This document shows, piece by piece, positions 33,733 through 42,215 of a DNA stretch of 64,000 nucleotides (positions are counted from its first letter, which is position 1; the number at the start of each line of letters is the position of its first letter). Source of the DNA: Streptomyces geranii (GTDB lineage: Bacteria; Actinomycetota; Actinomycetes; Streptomycetales; Streptomycetaceae); assembly GCF_002954775.1 (NCBI RefSeq), contig NZ_PJME01000041.1, positions 24,892-88,891 of the forward strand. The letters are read 5' to 3'. Under the pieces are notes generated by a model that saw only the letters and a list, made by a program, of their open reading frames with translations, had not been told where the DNA came from and ran no database searches. The position numbers were made by a program, and so were the translations under genes.

Positions 33733-34719
33733 ATGATCGGAACGGTGTTCCGTACGTCGGACGTGCCCGAGGCGGACAGGTTCGACTACTGGCAGGAACT
33801 GGTCGGCCGGACCCGCTCCAGCGCGCTCATCAGCGAGCACGCCGCCGACTTCTGGGCGCAGCAGCGGCTGATGCAGCTGGGGCCGATGACCGTGAGCCAG
33901 ATGTCGTTCCGGCCGACGCGCTACTGGCGGACGCCGAAGATGGTGCGGCAGGCCGACCCCGAGCTGTACCACCTGACGCTGCTGACCGACGGCGGTCTGA
34001 CCCTCGAACACGCGGGCCAGGAAGCCGCGTTCACCCCGCGCGACCTGCATCTGGCCGACAGCTCACAGGCGTACGACGTCAGGTCGGCGGACGACCGGCA
34101 CGGCGGAGTCGTCACGGGCATGGCGGTCGACTTCCCCAAGGCGCTGCTGCCGCTGCCGCCGCACCGGGTAAGGGAGTTGCTGGGCCGGCGGCTGCCGGGT
34201 GAGGTGGGTGTCGGGGCACTGCTGGCGGACTTCCTCGAAGGGCTGAACCGCCAGGTGGGCACCCTCCAGCCGGCGGACGCGCCCCGGCTGGGCACGGTCG
34301 TCATCGACCTGATGTCGGCGTGGTTCGCCCAACTCCTCGACGCGGAGACGCTGTTGACGCCGGAGAGCAGGGGCCGGGTCACGGTGGAACGCGTCCAGGA
34401 GTTCATCCGCAGGCACCTGGACGACCCCGACCTGACCCCGCCGGTGATAGCCGCCGCCCACAACATCTCGCTCAGCTACCTCCACCGCGTCTTCCAGCAA
34501 CAGGCGGGCGGCGAGACGGTCGCGGCGTGGATCCGCCGCCGACGCCTGGAGAACGCCCACCGGGACCTGGCGAACCCCTCGCTGCAGGGCACCCCGATCC
34601 ACACGATCGCGGCCCGCTGGGGCTATCAGCGCCCGTCGGACTTCACCCGGGCGTTCCGGGCGGCGTACGGGATGTCACCGCGGGAACACCGCCACCAGGC
34701 ACTGTCCTGGGGCAAGTAG
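33733..34719 (+). CDS. AraC-family regulator
   Basis: 328 residues from the ATG at 33733, preceded by AAGGGAAG; an in-frame GTG lies seven codons earlier. The N-terminal AraC-binding-like domain (about 5-180, with F-D-Y-W-Q-E-L-V and L-T-L-L-T-D-G-G) is the type found in the NtrBC-like/OpcR AraC group. C-terminal double helix-turn-helix (about 215-325): A-H-N-I-S-L-S-Y-L-H-R-V-F and W-G-Y-Q-R-P-S-D-F-T-R-A-F. It starts 110 bases from the divergent pectinase, which is its most likely target. Confidence 0.9.
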   Translation: MIGTVFRTSDVPEADRFDYWQELVGRTRSSALISEHAADFWAQQRLMQLGPMTVSQMSFRPTRYWRTPKMVRQADPELYHLTLLTDGGLTLEHAGQEAAFTPRDLHLADSSQAYDVRSADDRHGGVVTGMAVDFPKALLPLPPHRVRELLGRRLPGEVGVGALLADFLEGLNRQVGTLQPADAPRLGTVVIDLMSAWFAQLLDAETLLTPESRGRVTVERVQEFIRRHLDDPDLTPPVIAAAHNISLSYLHRVFQQQAGGETVAAWIRRRRLENAHRDLANPSLQGTPIHTIAARWGYQRPSDFTRAFRAAYGMSPREHRHQALSWGK

Positions 34720-34802
34720 ACGGAGAGCCAAGAAAGTGTGCACCGTCTGCGAACGACAAGGGCACGACGCCCCGGCATTGTTGATTCCGCAACGGGGGAA
34801 AT

Positions 34803-34844
34803 CTCGGTCGCGGAGCGGAACCTCTGCTCCGCTCCGCGACCGAG
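34803..34844. terminator. Bidirectional terminator between AraC regulator and sensor kinase
   Basis: Perfect 17-base inverted repeat (34803-34819 with 34828-34844), eight-base loop, in the 266-base gap between convergent genes ending at 34719 and 34986. Nothing else was recognised in that gap. Confidence 0.85.
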
Positions 34845-34985
34845 GAAACCCGACCCCTGGCACCTGACCCCGGCGCCTGCCCCCGGCATCACGACTCCGC
34901 CGGGATGCGCTCACCCCGACTGACGGCGATCCGCAGATCCTGGTGCACGAGGTCTTCTGGCAGGAAGCCGACCCGGTCGAGTTCC

Positions 34986-36437
34986 CTACACCGTCTCCGG
35001 CGGAGGCGTAGGCGCCCCCGGCAGCCGTACCGTAGCCACCGTCCCCCCGCCCTCCGCTCGTGCCAGCGTCACCTCGCCGCCCGCCTGTTGGACCGTGCGC
35101 GCCACGATCGACAGGCCCAGGCCCGAGCCCGGCAGGGCGCGTGCTGAAGGTGAGCGCCAGAAGCGGTCGAAGACGTGGGGGATCTCGTCGGCCGGGATGC
35201 CGGGGCCGTGGTCGCGGACCGTCAGGGTGCCTGCTGTCAGCTGGACCTCGATCGTGCCGCCCTCGGGGCTGAACTTCACCGCGTTGTCGAGGATGTTGAC
35301 CACCGCCCGCTCCAGGGCGGAGGGTTCGGCGCGGACGTACCAGGGCTCTGTCGACGCCGTGATCGTCAGCTCCGGGCCGCGCAGGCGGGCTCGGCGCAGG
35401 GCCGACTCCACCGTGTCCTCCAGGGCGACCACCTGGACGCGTTCGCCGCGCTGGCCCTCCGAGCGGGACAGTTCCTGCAAGTCGCCGATCAGGGCCGCCA
35501 GTTCGGTCATCTGCGCCTTTACCGAGGCCAGGAGTGCCTTGCGGTCCGCCTCCGGGATCGGGCGGCCCGTCTCCTCGCTGCGGGTCAGCAACTCTATGTT
35601 CGTGCGCAACGAAGTGAGCGGCGTGCGTAGTTCGTGGCCCGCGTCCGCGATCAACTGCTGTTGCAGTTCGCGGGAGTTGGCCAGGGCCGAGGTCATCGAG
35701 TTGAAGGAGTGGGAGAGGCGGGCGATCTCGTCGTCGCTCTCCTCGTCCACGGGGATGCGGATGCTCAGGTCCTCGGTGCGGGCGACGTGTTCGACAGCTT
35801 CGGTGAGCTTGTCGACGGGGCGCAGACCCGCCCGAGCCACGGCCAGGCCCGCCGCGCCGGCGCCCACCACTCCGATGCCGGAGACGAACAGGAGGATCAG
35901 GGCGAGGTCGTTGAGGGTCGACTGGGTGTTCTTCAGGGGGAGGGCGACGAGGAGACCGGCGTTGGAGGTGGTGTTCGTGGTCGGGTCGGTGATCGTGAAC
36001 ATGGGCAGGACCAGGACCCGTACGTCGTTGCCCGACGCGTCGGTGCCGTTGCGGAACTTGCCCTCGTTGGTGTTCCCCTTCTTGACCACGTTCTTGTCGG
36101 ACTGGGCGACCTTGACCGTGCCGGCGGAGTACGGCAGGACGCATGCCTTTCCGTCCTCCGTGATCACCTGGAAATAGGTGTTCCGGGGTCCGTTGCCAAG
36201 ATCCTGCGAGACCTCCTGGGTGCAGTTGTTGACGGCCGACTCGGCCTGATCCCGCAGCCGCGGCACGCTCAGCGACTTCTGCACGTCCTGGTCGACCTGG
36301 TCGTACAACTTCCCCTGCACGATGAACCAGCACGTCACCGAAACCGCCGCCACCGCGAACGCCACAGCGGCAGCGACCAGCATCGACAGTCGTGCCCGGA
36401 TCGGCAGGGTGCGGAACCGGCGTACGAGTCGGCTCAT
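34986..36437 (-). CDS. Sensor histidine kinase (MprB-like)
   Basis: 483 residues. Membrane segment about 17-40, extracytoplasmic sensor (about 45-175) with three Cys, second membrane segment about 178-202, HAMP (about 200-250), dimerisation domain with H268 in D-A-G-H-E-L-R-T-P-L, and HATPase with N-box V-V-N-I-L-D-N-A-V-K-F-S and G1 D-H-G-P-G-I. It overlaps the response regulator stop by 4 bases and forms a two-component pair with it. From memory this corresponds to SCO4155/SCO4156. Confidence 0.93.
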   Translation of the reverse strand: MSRLVRRFRTLPIRARLSMLVAAAVAFAVAAVSVTCWFIVQGKLYDQVDQDVQKSLSVPRLRDQAESAVNNCTQEVSQDLGNGPRNTYFQVITEDGKACVLPYSAGTVKVAQSDKNVVKKGNTNEGKFRNGTDASGNDVRVLVLPMFTITDPTTNTTSNAGLLVALPLKNTQSTLNDLALILLFVSGIGVVGAGAAGLAVARAGLRPVDKLTEAVEHVARTEDLSIRIPVDEESDDEIARLSHSFNSMTSALANSRELQQQLIADAGHELRTPLTSLRTNIELLTRSEETGRPIPEADRKALLASVKAQMTELAALIGDLQELSRSEGQRGERVQVVALEDTVESALRRARLRGPELTITASTEPWYVRAEPSALERAVVNILDNAVKFSPEGGTIEVQLTAGTLTVRDHGPGIPADEIPHVFDRFWRSPSARALPGSGLGLSIVARTVQQAGGEVTLARAEGGGTVATVRLPGAPTPPPETV

Positions 36438-37171
36438 TCCGCGCCGCCCTGTCGCAGCACGTACCCCACGCCCCGCACCGTGTGGACGAGGCGCGGCTCG
36501 CCGCCCGCCTCCGTCTTGCGGCGGAGGTACATGACGTACACGTCGAGGGAGTTGGAGGAGGGCTCGAAGTCGAAGCCCCAGACCGCCTTCAGGATCTGTT
36601 CGCGGGTGAGGACCTGGCGCGGGTGGGCCAGGAACATCTCCAGGAGGGTGAACTCCGTGCGGGTCAGTTCCACCGCGCGGCCCGCTCGCGTCACCTCGCG
36701 GGTCGCGAGGTCCATACGCAGGTCGGCGAAGGTCAGGGCCTCGTCCTCGGGGAGGCTGCCCGCCACCGCCGCCGCCGCGTAGGAGCTGCGGCGCAGCAAC
36801 GCCCTTACGCGGGCGAACAGTTCGTCCAGTTCGAAGGGCTTGACCAGGTAGTCGTCCGCGCCCGCGTCCAGGCCCGTCACGCGGTCGCCCACCGTGTCGC
36901 GGGCCGTCAGCATCAGGATCGGGGTCGTCGTGCCCGCGCCGCGCATTCGGCGGGCCGCCGTCAGGCCGTCCATCCTCGGCATCTGGATGTCCAGGACGAC
37001 CAGGTCGGGCTGGTACGCGGTCGCCTTCTCCAGGGCGTCCGCGCCGTCGACCGCGACCTCCGTGTCGTACCCCTCGAAGGCGAGGCTGCGCTGGAGTGCT
37101 TCGCGCACGGCGGGCTCGTCGTCGACGATCAGGATGCGCTGGGTGTCACGGTCGCCTTCGGCGGGGCTCAT
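36434..37171 (-). CDS. OmpR-family response regulator (MprA-like)
   Basis: 245 residues. Receiver domain with D17/D18, phospho-acceptor D61 (LVVLDIQMPRMDG) and K in YLVKPF; effector winged helix (about 150-240) with VWGFDFEPSSNSLDVYVMYLR. Cognate of the overlapping kinase at 34986-36437. Upstream lie a small gene and an HtrA-like protease on the same strand, a typical MprAB/CseBC target type, so a cell-envelope stress role is likely. Confidence 0.94.
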   Translation of the reverse strand: MSPAEGDRDTQRILIVDDEPAVREALQRSLAFEGYDTEVAVDGADALEKATAYQPDLVVLDIQMPRMDGLTAARRMRGAGTTTPILMLTARDTVGDRVTGLDAGADDYLVKPFELDELFARVRALLRRSSYAAAAVAGSLPEDEALTFADLRMDLATREVTRAGRAVELTRTEFTLLEMFLAHPRQVLTREQILKAVWGFDFEPSSNSLDVYVMYLRRKTEAGGEPRLVHTVRGVGYVLRQGGAE

Positions 37172-37269
37172 GGTCGTGGATTCCTCGGGTGCGGTGGGAC
37201 GTGCGGGGCGCCTTCAGCCTCGCATGTTTCCAGGCTGCTGCGGAGAAGAAGGATCAGCCGGCCGGCGGA

Positions 37270-37467
37270 TCAGCTGAGTGCCGGGCGGCGGCTGCGTGTC
37301 GTCGCCCTGCGGGCCGCCGCCGTACGCGTGACCGTCGCGACCTCCGGGGCCCGCGTCGCCGCCGTCGGCGGGTGCAGGGCGTAGGCCACGCCGAGGGCGA
37401 GGTCCAGGGCGGCGGGCCCGGTGGCAGCCGTACCGGCGGTCAGCTTGTGCGAAACCTGCTTGATCAT
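37270..37467 (-). CDS. Small basic protein of unknown function
   Basis: 65 residues from the ATG at 37467 behind GAGGGG (an ATG six codons earlier is less well placed). It starts MIKQVSHKLTAGTAATGPAAL and ends with a basic R-R-A-T-T-R-S-R-R tail. There are no membrane segments or domains. The codon bias is Streptomyces-like and it lies in line between the HtrA protease and the two-component genes, but no homologue is recalled. Confidence 0.45.
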   Translation of the reverse strand: MIKQVSHKLTAGTAATGPAALDLALGVAYALHPPTAATRAPEVATVTRTAAARRATTRSRRPALS

Positions 37468-37517
37468 GACGTACCCCTCATCCATCCATCTGTTGCTGAG
37501 ACGCTGTTGCCGAGATT

Positions 37518-38705
37518 TCAGGTGGTCGAGCCGGAGCGCAGCGTCGCCAGGTCGGACTTCACCGTGTTGATCGGGATCGCGAAGCCCAGGCCCGCGCTGC
37601 CCGCGTCCGACGAGGACGAACTCGCCGAGTACATCGCGGAGTTGATGCCGATGATGTTGCCGTTCATGTCGATGAGCGCGCCGCCGGAGTTGCCCGGGTT
37701 GAGGGACGCGTCCGTCTGGAGGGCCTTGTACGTCGTCGTGGACGTACCGGTGTCGCCGTTGAACTCCTGGCCGCCGAACTCGAACGGCCAGCCGCCGTTG
37801 CCGCCGCCCTGCTGTTGCTGCTGGTCCTGGCTCTGGCTCTCCTCGGTCGCGACGGTGACGTCACGGTTGAGGGCGGACACGATGCCGCTGGTGACCGTGC
37901 CGGTCAGGCCCTCGGGGGAGCCGATCGCCACGACCTCGTCGCCGACCTGGACACCGGCGGAGTCGCCGAGGGTCGCCGTCTTCAGGCCGGAGGCGTTCTC
38001 CAGCTTGATGAGGGCCAGGTCCTTCTTGCTGTCGGTGCCGACGACCTTCGCGGTGTACGTCTTGCCGTCGCTCGTCGACACCTTGATGGCGGAGGCGCCG
38101 GAGATGACGTGGTTGTTGGTGATGATCTCGCCGTCGGAGGTGATGATCACACCGGAACCGGTCGACGAACCCGCGTTCGAGGTCGCGTTGATCTCGACGA
38201 TGCTCGGGCTGACCGCCGCGGCGACCCCGGAGACCGTGCCCTTCGCGCTCGACGGCACCACGTTGGTGCTGGTGCTGCTGGAGGTGACGGCGGAGTCCGA
38301 GTTGGTCAGCTCCTGGATGCCGTACGCCGTCCCGCCGCCTATCGCCGCCGCGACGATCGCGACGGCCGCCAGGAGGGCGAAGGGGCCCTTCGCGCGCTTC
38401 TTGCGCCCGGCGTGGGCGGCGGGGGGCTCGGCGAGGAGGGTGGCGGTGGCCGCGGGCTGCTCGTGCGCGGCCTGCTGGCCGTACGGAGCCTCAGGGGCCT
38501 GGGGCTGCTGCGCCTGCGCCGGCTCCTGGTAGGCGGGCTGCTGGACCGTCGGCGGTTCGTACGCCGGCGGGGGCGGCCACTCCGGGTTCACGGGGGAGGA
38601 AGCCTGGGGGGAGGAGGCGACGGGCTGCTGCTGGGGGTACGCGGACTGCGGCTCGTGGCCCTGGGGGGTCTCGTACTCGCCGCTGCGGCGGAAGCTCTCG
38701 GTCAT
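37518..38705 (-). CDS. Membrane-anchored HtrA/DegP-like serine protease without PDZ domain
   Basis: 395 residues. A cytosolic Pro/Gln/Tyr/Ala-rich region (about 1-100) is followed by a membrane segment (about 108-128) and a trypsin-like domain outside the membrane (about 165-390). Catalytic triad: His in TNNHVISG, Asp in KDLALIKLE, Ser in PGNSGGAL. The C-terminal PDZ domain of classical HtrA is missing; the protein stops right after GFAIPINTVKSDL. It probably handles misfolded envelope proteins and lies upstream of an MprAB-like system on the same strand. Confidence 0.92.
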   Translation of the reverse strand: MTESFRRSGEYETPQGHEPQSAYPQQQPVASSPQASSPVNPEWPPPPAYEPPTVQQPAYQEPAQAQQPQAPEAPYGQQAAHEQPAATATLLAEPPAAHAGRKKRAKGPFALLAAVAIVAAAIGGGTAYGIQELTNSDSAVTSSSTSTNVVPSSAKGTVSGVAAAVSPSIVEINATSNAGSSTGSGVIITSDGEIITNNHVISGASAIKVSTSDGKTYTAKVVGTDSKKDLALIKLENASGLKTATLGDSAGVQVGDEVVAIGSPEGLTGTVTSGIVSALNRDVTVATEESQSQDQQQQQGGGNGGWPFEFGGQEFNGDTGTSTTTYKALQTDASLNPGNSGGALIDMNGNIIGINSAMYSASSSSSDAGSAGLGFAIPINTVKSDLATLRSGSTT

Positions 38706-38835
38706 GGAACAGAGCTTGTCCCCCGTGCATGAGAGCTGGCTGAGTGCTCCCTGAGAAGCCCGACAGAAGCTCGTATGCCCGATATAAAGACGCCTGGGAC
38801 CTGCGAGGACAGCTCAGGGACGGCTGAAAGTACGG

Positions 38836-39861
38836 CTATTCGCAGCCGCAGGAACGGCGGGTCACCAGCCGGGAAGGGAACAGTTTCAGCCGCTCACGGC
38901 GTGAACCCGTCGCCCGGACGCCGTCGTCGAGGACCAGGTCGACGGCCGCGCGGGCCATCCCCGAGCGGTCGGAGGCGATGGTCGTGAGGGGCGGGTCCGC
39001 GAGGGCCGCCTCCTTGATGTCGTCGAAGCCGGCCACCGCCAGCTCGCCGGGTACGTCGATGCGCAGCTCGCGGGCCGCGCGCAGCAGGCCGATCGCCTGG
39101 TCGTCGGTGGAGCAGAAGATGGCCGGGGGGCGGGTCGCCGGGTCGGCGAGGATCTCCAGGGCGGCCTTGTAGGCGTCGTACCGGTTGTAGAGGACCTCGA
39201 ACAGGCGGCCCTCCGTCGAGACACCCGCCTCGTCCATCGCGCGCCGCCAGCCCTGCACGTGGTCGGAGACCGGGTCGCCGACCGCCGGGGTCTCGGCGAT
39301 GCCGCCGATGCAGGCGACGTAGTCGTAGCCGTGCTCCAGGAGGTGGCGGACGGCGAGGTGGGCGCCGCCGAGGTCGTCCGTGACGACGGCGACGTCGTCG
39401 ATGGCCTCGGGGCGTTCATGTAGGAGGACGACCCGGGCGTCCCAGGCCTCGATCTCCGCCGCCGCGTTGTCGTTGAGGGCGTGGCTGACCAGGATCAGGC
39501 CGGAGACCCGCATCCCGAGGAAGGCCCGCAGATAGTGGACCTCGCGCTCGGCGATGTAGTCGGAGTTGCCGACCAGCACCATTTTTCCGCGCTCGGACGC
39601 GGCCTGTTCGACCGCGTGCGCCATCTCCCCGAAGAAGGGCTGGCGCGCGTCCGGCACGATCAGGCCTATTAGGTCCGTGCGCCGCGACGCCATCGCCTGG
39701 GCGACGCGGTCGGGCCGGTAGCTCAGTTCCTTGATCGCGGCGAGGACACGCTCGCGCGTGGCCGGGGCAACCGGCCGGGGTCCGTTGTTGATGACGTAGC
39801 TGACGACGGCGGTGGACGTACCCGCCAGTCGCGCCACATCGTCCCTAGTCACCTTGGCCAC
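38836..39861 (-). CDS. LacI-family transcriptional regulator
   Basis: 341 residues. N-terminal helix-turn-helix TRDDVARLAGTSTAVVSYVIN with hinge helix (Y-R-P-D-R-V-A-Q-A-M), then periplasmic-binding-protein-like sugar sensor (about 60-335). It ends with L-V-T-R-R-S-C-G-C-E, the Cys-containing tail common in Streptomyces LacI proteins. No sugar genes are adjacent, so the target is unknown. Confidence 0.93.
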   Translation of the reverse strand: MAKVTRDDVARLAGTSTAVVSYVINNGPRPVAPATRERVLAAIKELSYRPDRVAQAMASRRTDLIGLIVPDARQPFFGEMAHAVEQAASERGKMVLVGNSDYIAEREVHYLRAFLGMRVSGLILVSHALNDNAAAEIEAWDARVVLLHERPEAIDDVAVVTDDLGGAHLAVRHLLEHGYDYVACIGGIAETPAVGDPVSDHVQGWRRAMDEAGVSTEGRLFEVLYNRYDAYKAALEILADPATRPPAIFCSTDDQAIGLLRAARELRIDVPGELAVAGFDDIKEAALADPPLTTIASDRSGMARAAVDLVLDDGVRATGSRRERLKLFPSRLVTRRSCGCE

Positions 39862-39994
39862 CCGCGGAGTCTACGCGGATGGACCCGCTCTGGGCAGGGC
39901 GTGAGTAAGTCGTTACCACCCGCCCGGAGCGCGGACCACGTCGTGCGCTGTCACCCGGGTGCCGTCGTGCGCTGTCACCCGGGTGTACCGCAGG

Positions 39995-40795
39995 TCACGC
40001 CTCGGCGGCTGCCTCGACGGCGTCCAGCGCCGCCGTGTCCGCGGTGTCCGCCGTGCCGCCCGCCTCCTCCGCCTTCGCGAGGGCCGCCGCCTTCGCCTTG
40101 GCCTCGTCGCTCGTGCGGTCGCCCTTCTCCGGCGTCACGAAGCGGTAGCCGACGTTGCGGACGGTCCCGATCAGCGACTCGTGCTCGGGGCCGAGCTTCG
40201 CGCGCAGCCGTCGTACATGGACGTCGACCGTCCGGGTGCCACCGAAGTAGTCGTAGCCCCAGACCTCCTGGAGGAGCTGAGCGCGCGTGAAGACGCGGCC
40301 CGGGTGCTGGGCGAGGTACTTCAGCAGCTCGAACTCCTTGAAGGTGAGGTCGAGGACCCGGCCCTTCAGCTTCGCGCTGTACGTCGCCTCGTCGACCGAC
40401 AGGTCGCCGTTGCGGATCTCCATCGGGGAGTCGTCGTTGACGATCTGCTGGCGGCCCATGGCAAGGCGCAGCCGCGCCTCGACCTCGGCCGGACCGGCGG
40501 TGTCCAGCAGGACGTCGTCGATACCCCAGTCGGCGGTGACGGCCGCGAGGCCGCCCTCGGTGACGACGAGGATGAGCGGGCAGCCGGGCCCGGTGGAGCG
40601 GAGCAGCTGGCACAGGCTGCGCACCTGGGGCAGGTCACGGCGGCCGTCGATCAGGATGACGTCGGCACCAGGGGTGTCGACGAGAGCGGGTCCCTCGGCC
40701 GGAGCCACGCGCACGTTGTGCAGCAGCAGACCGAGTGCGGGCAGCACCTCGGTCGACGGCTGGAGGGCATTGGTCAGGAGCAGCAGAGAACTCAT
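39995..40795 (-). CDS. glnR: Nitrogen-metabolism regulator GlnR
   Basis: 266 residues from the ATG at 40795 (MSSLLLLTNALQPSTEVLPA). Atypical OmpR-type regulator: the receiver-like domain (about 1-115) lacks the usual acidic phosphorylation pocket, and the winged helix (about 135-230) contains RTVDVHVRRLRAKL and SLIGTVRNVGYRFV. The sequence matches GlnR of S. coelicolor (SCO4159) as recalled almost throughout. It controls glnA, amt, nir and other nitrogen genes globally. The C-terminal tail is unusually long and Ala/Thr/Asp-rich (K-A-K-A-A-A-L-A-K ... T-A-D-T-A-D-T). Confidence 0.95.
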   Translation of the reverse strand: MSSLLLLTNALQPSTEVLPALGLLLHNVRVAPAEGPALVDTPGADVILIDGRRDLPQVRSLCQLLRSTGPGCPLILVVTEGGLAAVTADWGIDDVLLDTAGPAEVEARLRLAMGRQQIVNDDSPMEIRNGDLSVDEATYSAKLKGRVLDLTFKEFELLKYLAQHPGRVFTRAQLLQEVWGYDYFGGTRTVDVHVRRLRAKLGPEHESLIGTVRNVGYRFVTPEKGDRTSDEAKAKAAALAKAEEAGGTADTADTAALDAVEAAAEA

Positions 40796-40988
40796 ACGTC
40801 TGGTTCCTCCTCGGTCCCTGCGAGGACGTTTGCGGCACTGCGGCACTACGGAACTGCTTGCGCGATCCCGAGGCCCCGTACAACCCGCGGTCACCTGGAG
40901 TTTCCCGCTTCGTATACAACGCTTCCGAAAGCACAAAAGGACCCGGGGGCTTCGCTGCCCGAGTCCTCTGCCCAGCAGAATAGCCCAC

Positions 40989-41897
40989 ATGAGCACTGGT
41001 CCGGCAGGTCATGTGATGCGATCTTTCGCCGTCCCGAACTCTGAGACGGCCGATCCGACCCCGTTGCGGAGGTTTCTGACCACTGACGACGGGGTGACGA
41101 TCGATGCCGTATACGAGCCGGGAGGCGTTGTATACGACGCCCGCGACGCCCCGTACGCCACTTCGGCGTCACGTTCCGATCACCTCGCGTTCGTCGTTGC
41201 CCATGGCTTCACCGGCGATGTGGACCGGCCGCATGTTCGACGGGTGGCAGAGGCATTCGCGCAGTACGGGGCCGTCCTGACCTTCTCCTTCCGGGGCCAC
41301 GGCGCCTCGGGCGGACGGTCGACGGTGGGCGACCGCGAGGTCCTCGATCTGGCCGCCGCGGTCCGCTGGGCACGTGAACTCGGGCACACCCGGGTGGCCA
41401 CGGTCGGCTTCTCGATGGGCGGCTCGGTGGTGCTCCGGCACGCGGCCCTCCACGGGACCTCCGATCGGACCCCCGGTCGGCAGGAGCACGAGGGGCGCAC
41501 GGATGCGGCCTCGGACGCGGTGGTTTCGGTGAGTGCGCCGGCCCGTTGGTACTACCGGGGCACGGCCCCCATGCGCCGCCTGCACTGGCTGGTGACCCGT
41601 CCCGAGGGCCGCCTGGTGAGCCGCTACGGCCTGCGTACGCGCATCCACCACCAGGAGTGGGACCCCGTGCCTCTCTCCCCGGTGGAGGCGGTGCCCCGGA
41701 TCGCGCCGACCCCGCTCCTCATCGTGCACGGCGACCAGGACGGCTACTTCCCGCTGGACCACCCCCGGATGCTCGCGGAGGCGGCGGGGGACGCGGGCGA
41801 GCTGTGGCTGGAGCCGGGGATGGGGCACGCGGAGCACGCGGCGGACGACGAACTGCTGCGGCGCATCGGGGACTGGGCTGTCGGCCGGGCGGGCTAG
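40989..41897 (+). CDS. Alpha/beta hydrolase
   Basis: 302 residues from the ATG at 40989; a start at 41016 (MRSFAVPNS) is equally possible. Hydrolase fold with the oxyanion region AHGFTG, the nucleophile elbow G-F-S-M-G-G (about residue 132), the acid in VHGDQDGYFP and the His in GMGHAEHA. A 20-residue acidic/basic linker (T-P-G-R-Q-E-H-E-G) follows the nucleophile. Divergent from glnR over a 193-base region. Substrate unknown; probably esterase or peptidase-like. Confidence 0.85.
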   Translation: MSTGPAGHVMRSFAVPNSETADPTPLRRFLTTDDGVTIDAVYEPGGVVYDARDAPYATSASRSDHLAFVVAHGFTGDVDRPHVRRVAEAFAQYGAVLTFSFRGHGASGGRSTVGDREVLDLAAAVRWARELGHTRVATVGFSMGGSVVLRHAALHGTSDRTPGRQEHEGRTDAASDAVVSVSAPARWYYRGTAPMRRLHWLVTRPEGRLVSRYGLRTRIHHQEWDPVPLSPVEAVPRIAPTPLLIVHGDQDGYFPLDHPRMLAEAAGDAGELWLEPGMGHAEHAADDELLRRIGDWAVGRAG

Positions 41898-41950
41898 CCT
41901 GAGGGCTGTCACAGCCGATTGACTACAGCCGATTGACTGAGGAAGAGAAG

Positions 41951-42205
41951 ATGGCGAAGGTCACGGTGCGCTACTGGGCCGCCGCGAAGGCCGCGGCCGG
42001 TGTCGCCGAGGAGCCGTACGACGCGGCCACCCTCGCGGAGGCGCTCGACGGGGTCCGCGAGCGGCACCCCGGCGAACTCGTGCGCGTCCTGCTCCGCTGC
42101 TCGTTCCTCGTCGATGGTGATCCCGTGGGCACCCGCGCACATGAGACGGTACGGCTGGCCGAGGGCGGCACGGTCGAGGTGCTCCCGCCGTTCGCAGGAG
42201 GGTGA
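41951..42205 (+). CDS. MoaD/ThiS-family sulfur carrier protein
   Basis: 84 residues, ubiquitin-like fold with the C-terminal diglycine (P-P-F-A-G-G) that is adenylated and thiocarboxylated. Start at ATG 41951, preceded by GAGGAAGAG; a TTG further upstream is less likely. MoaD-type features: VTVRYWAAAKAAAG, L-V-D-G-D. No moaE or moeB partner is adjacent, so it may serve molybdopterin synthesis elsewhere or another sulfur-transfer pathway. It lies 53 bases after the hydrolase. Confidence 0.9.
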   Translation: MAKVTVRYWAAAKAAAGVAEEPYDAATLAEALDGVRERHPGELVRVLLRCSFLVDGDPVGTRAHETVRLAEGGTVEVLPPFAGG

Positions 42206-42215
42206 ACGCAGGGCT

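Noticed and set aside
37096..38532. Plus-strand open frame opposite the HtrA-like protease
   Set aside because: Antisense shadow; the protease triad on the minus strand is intact.
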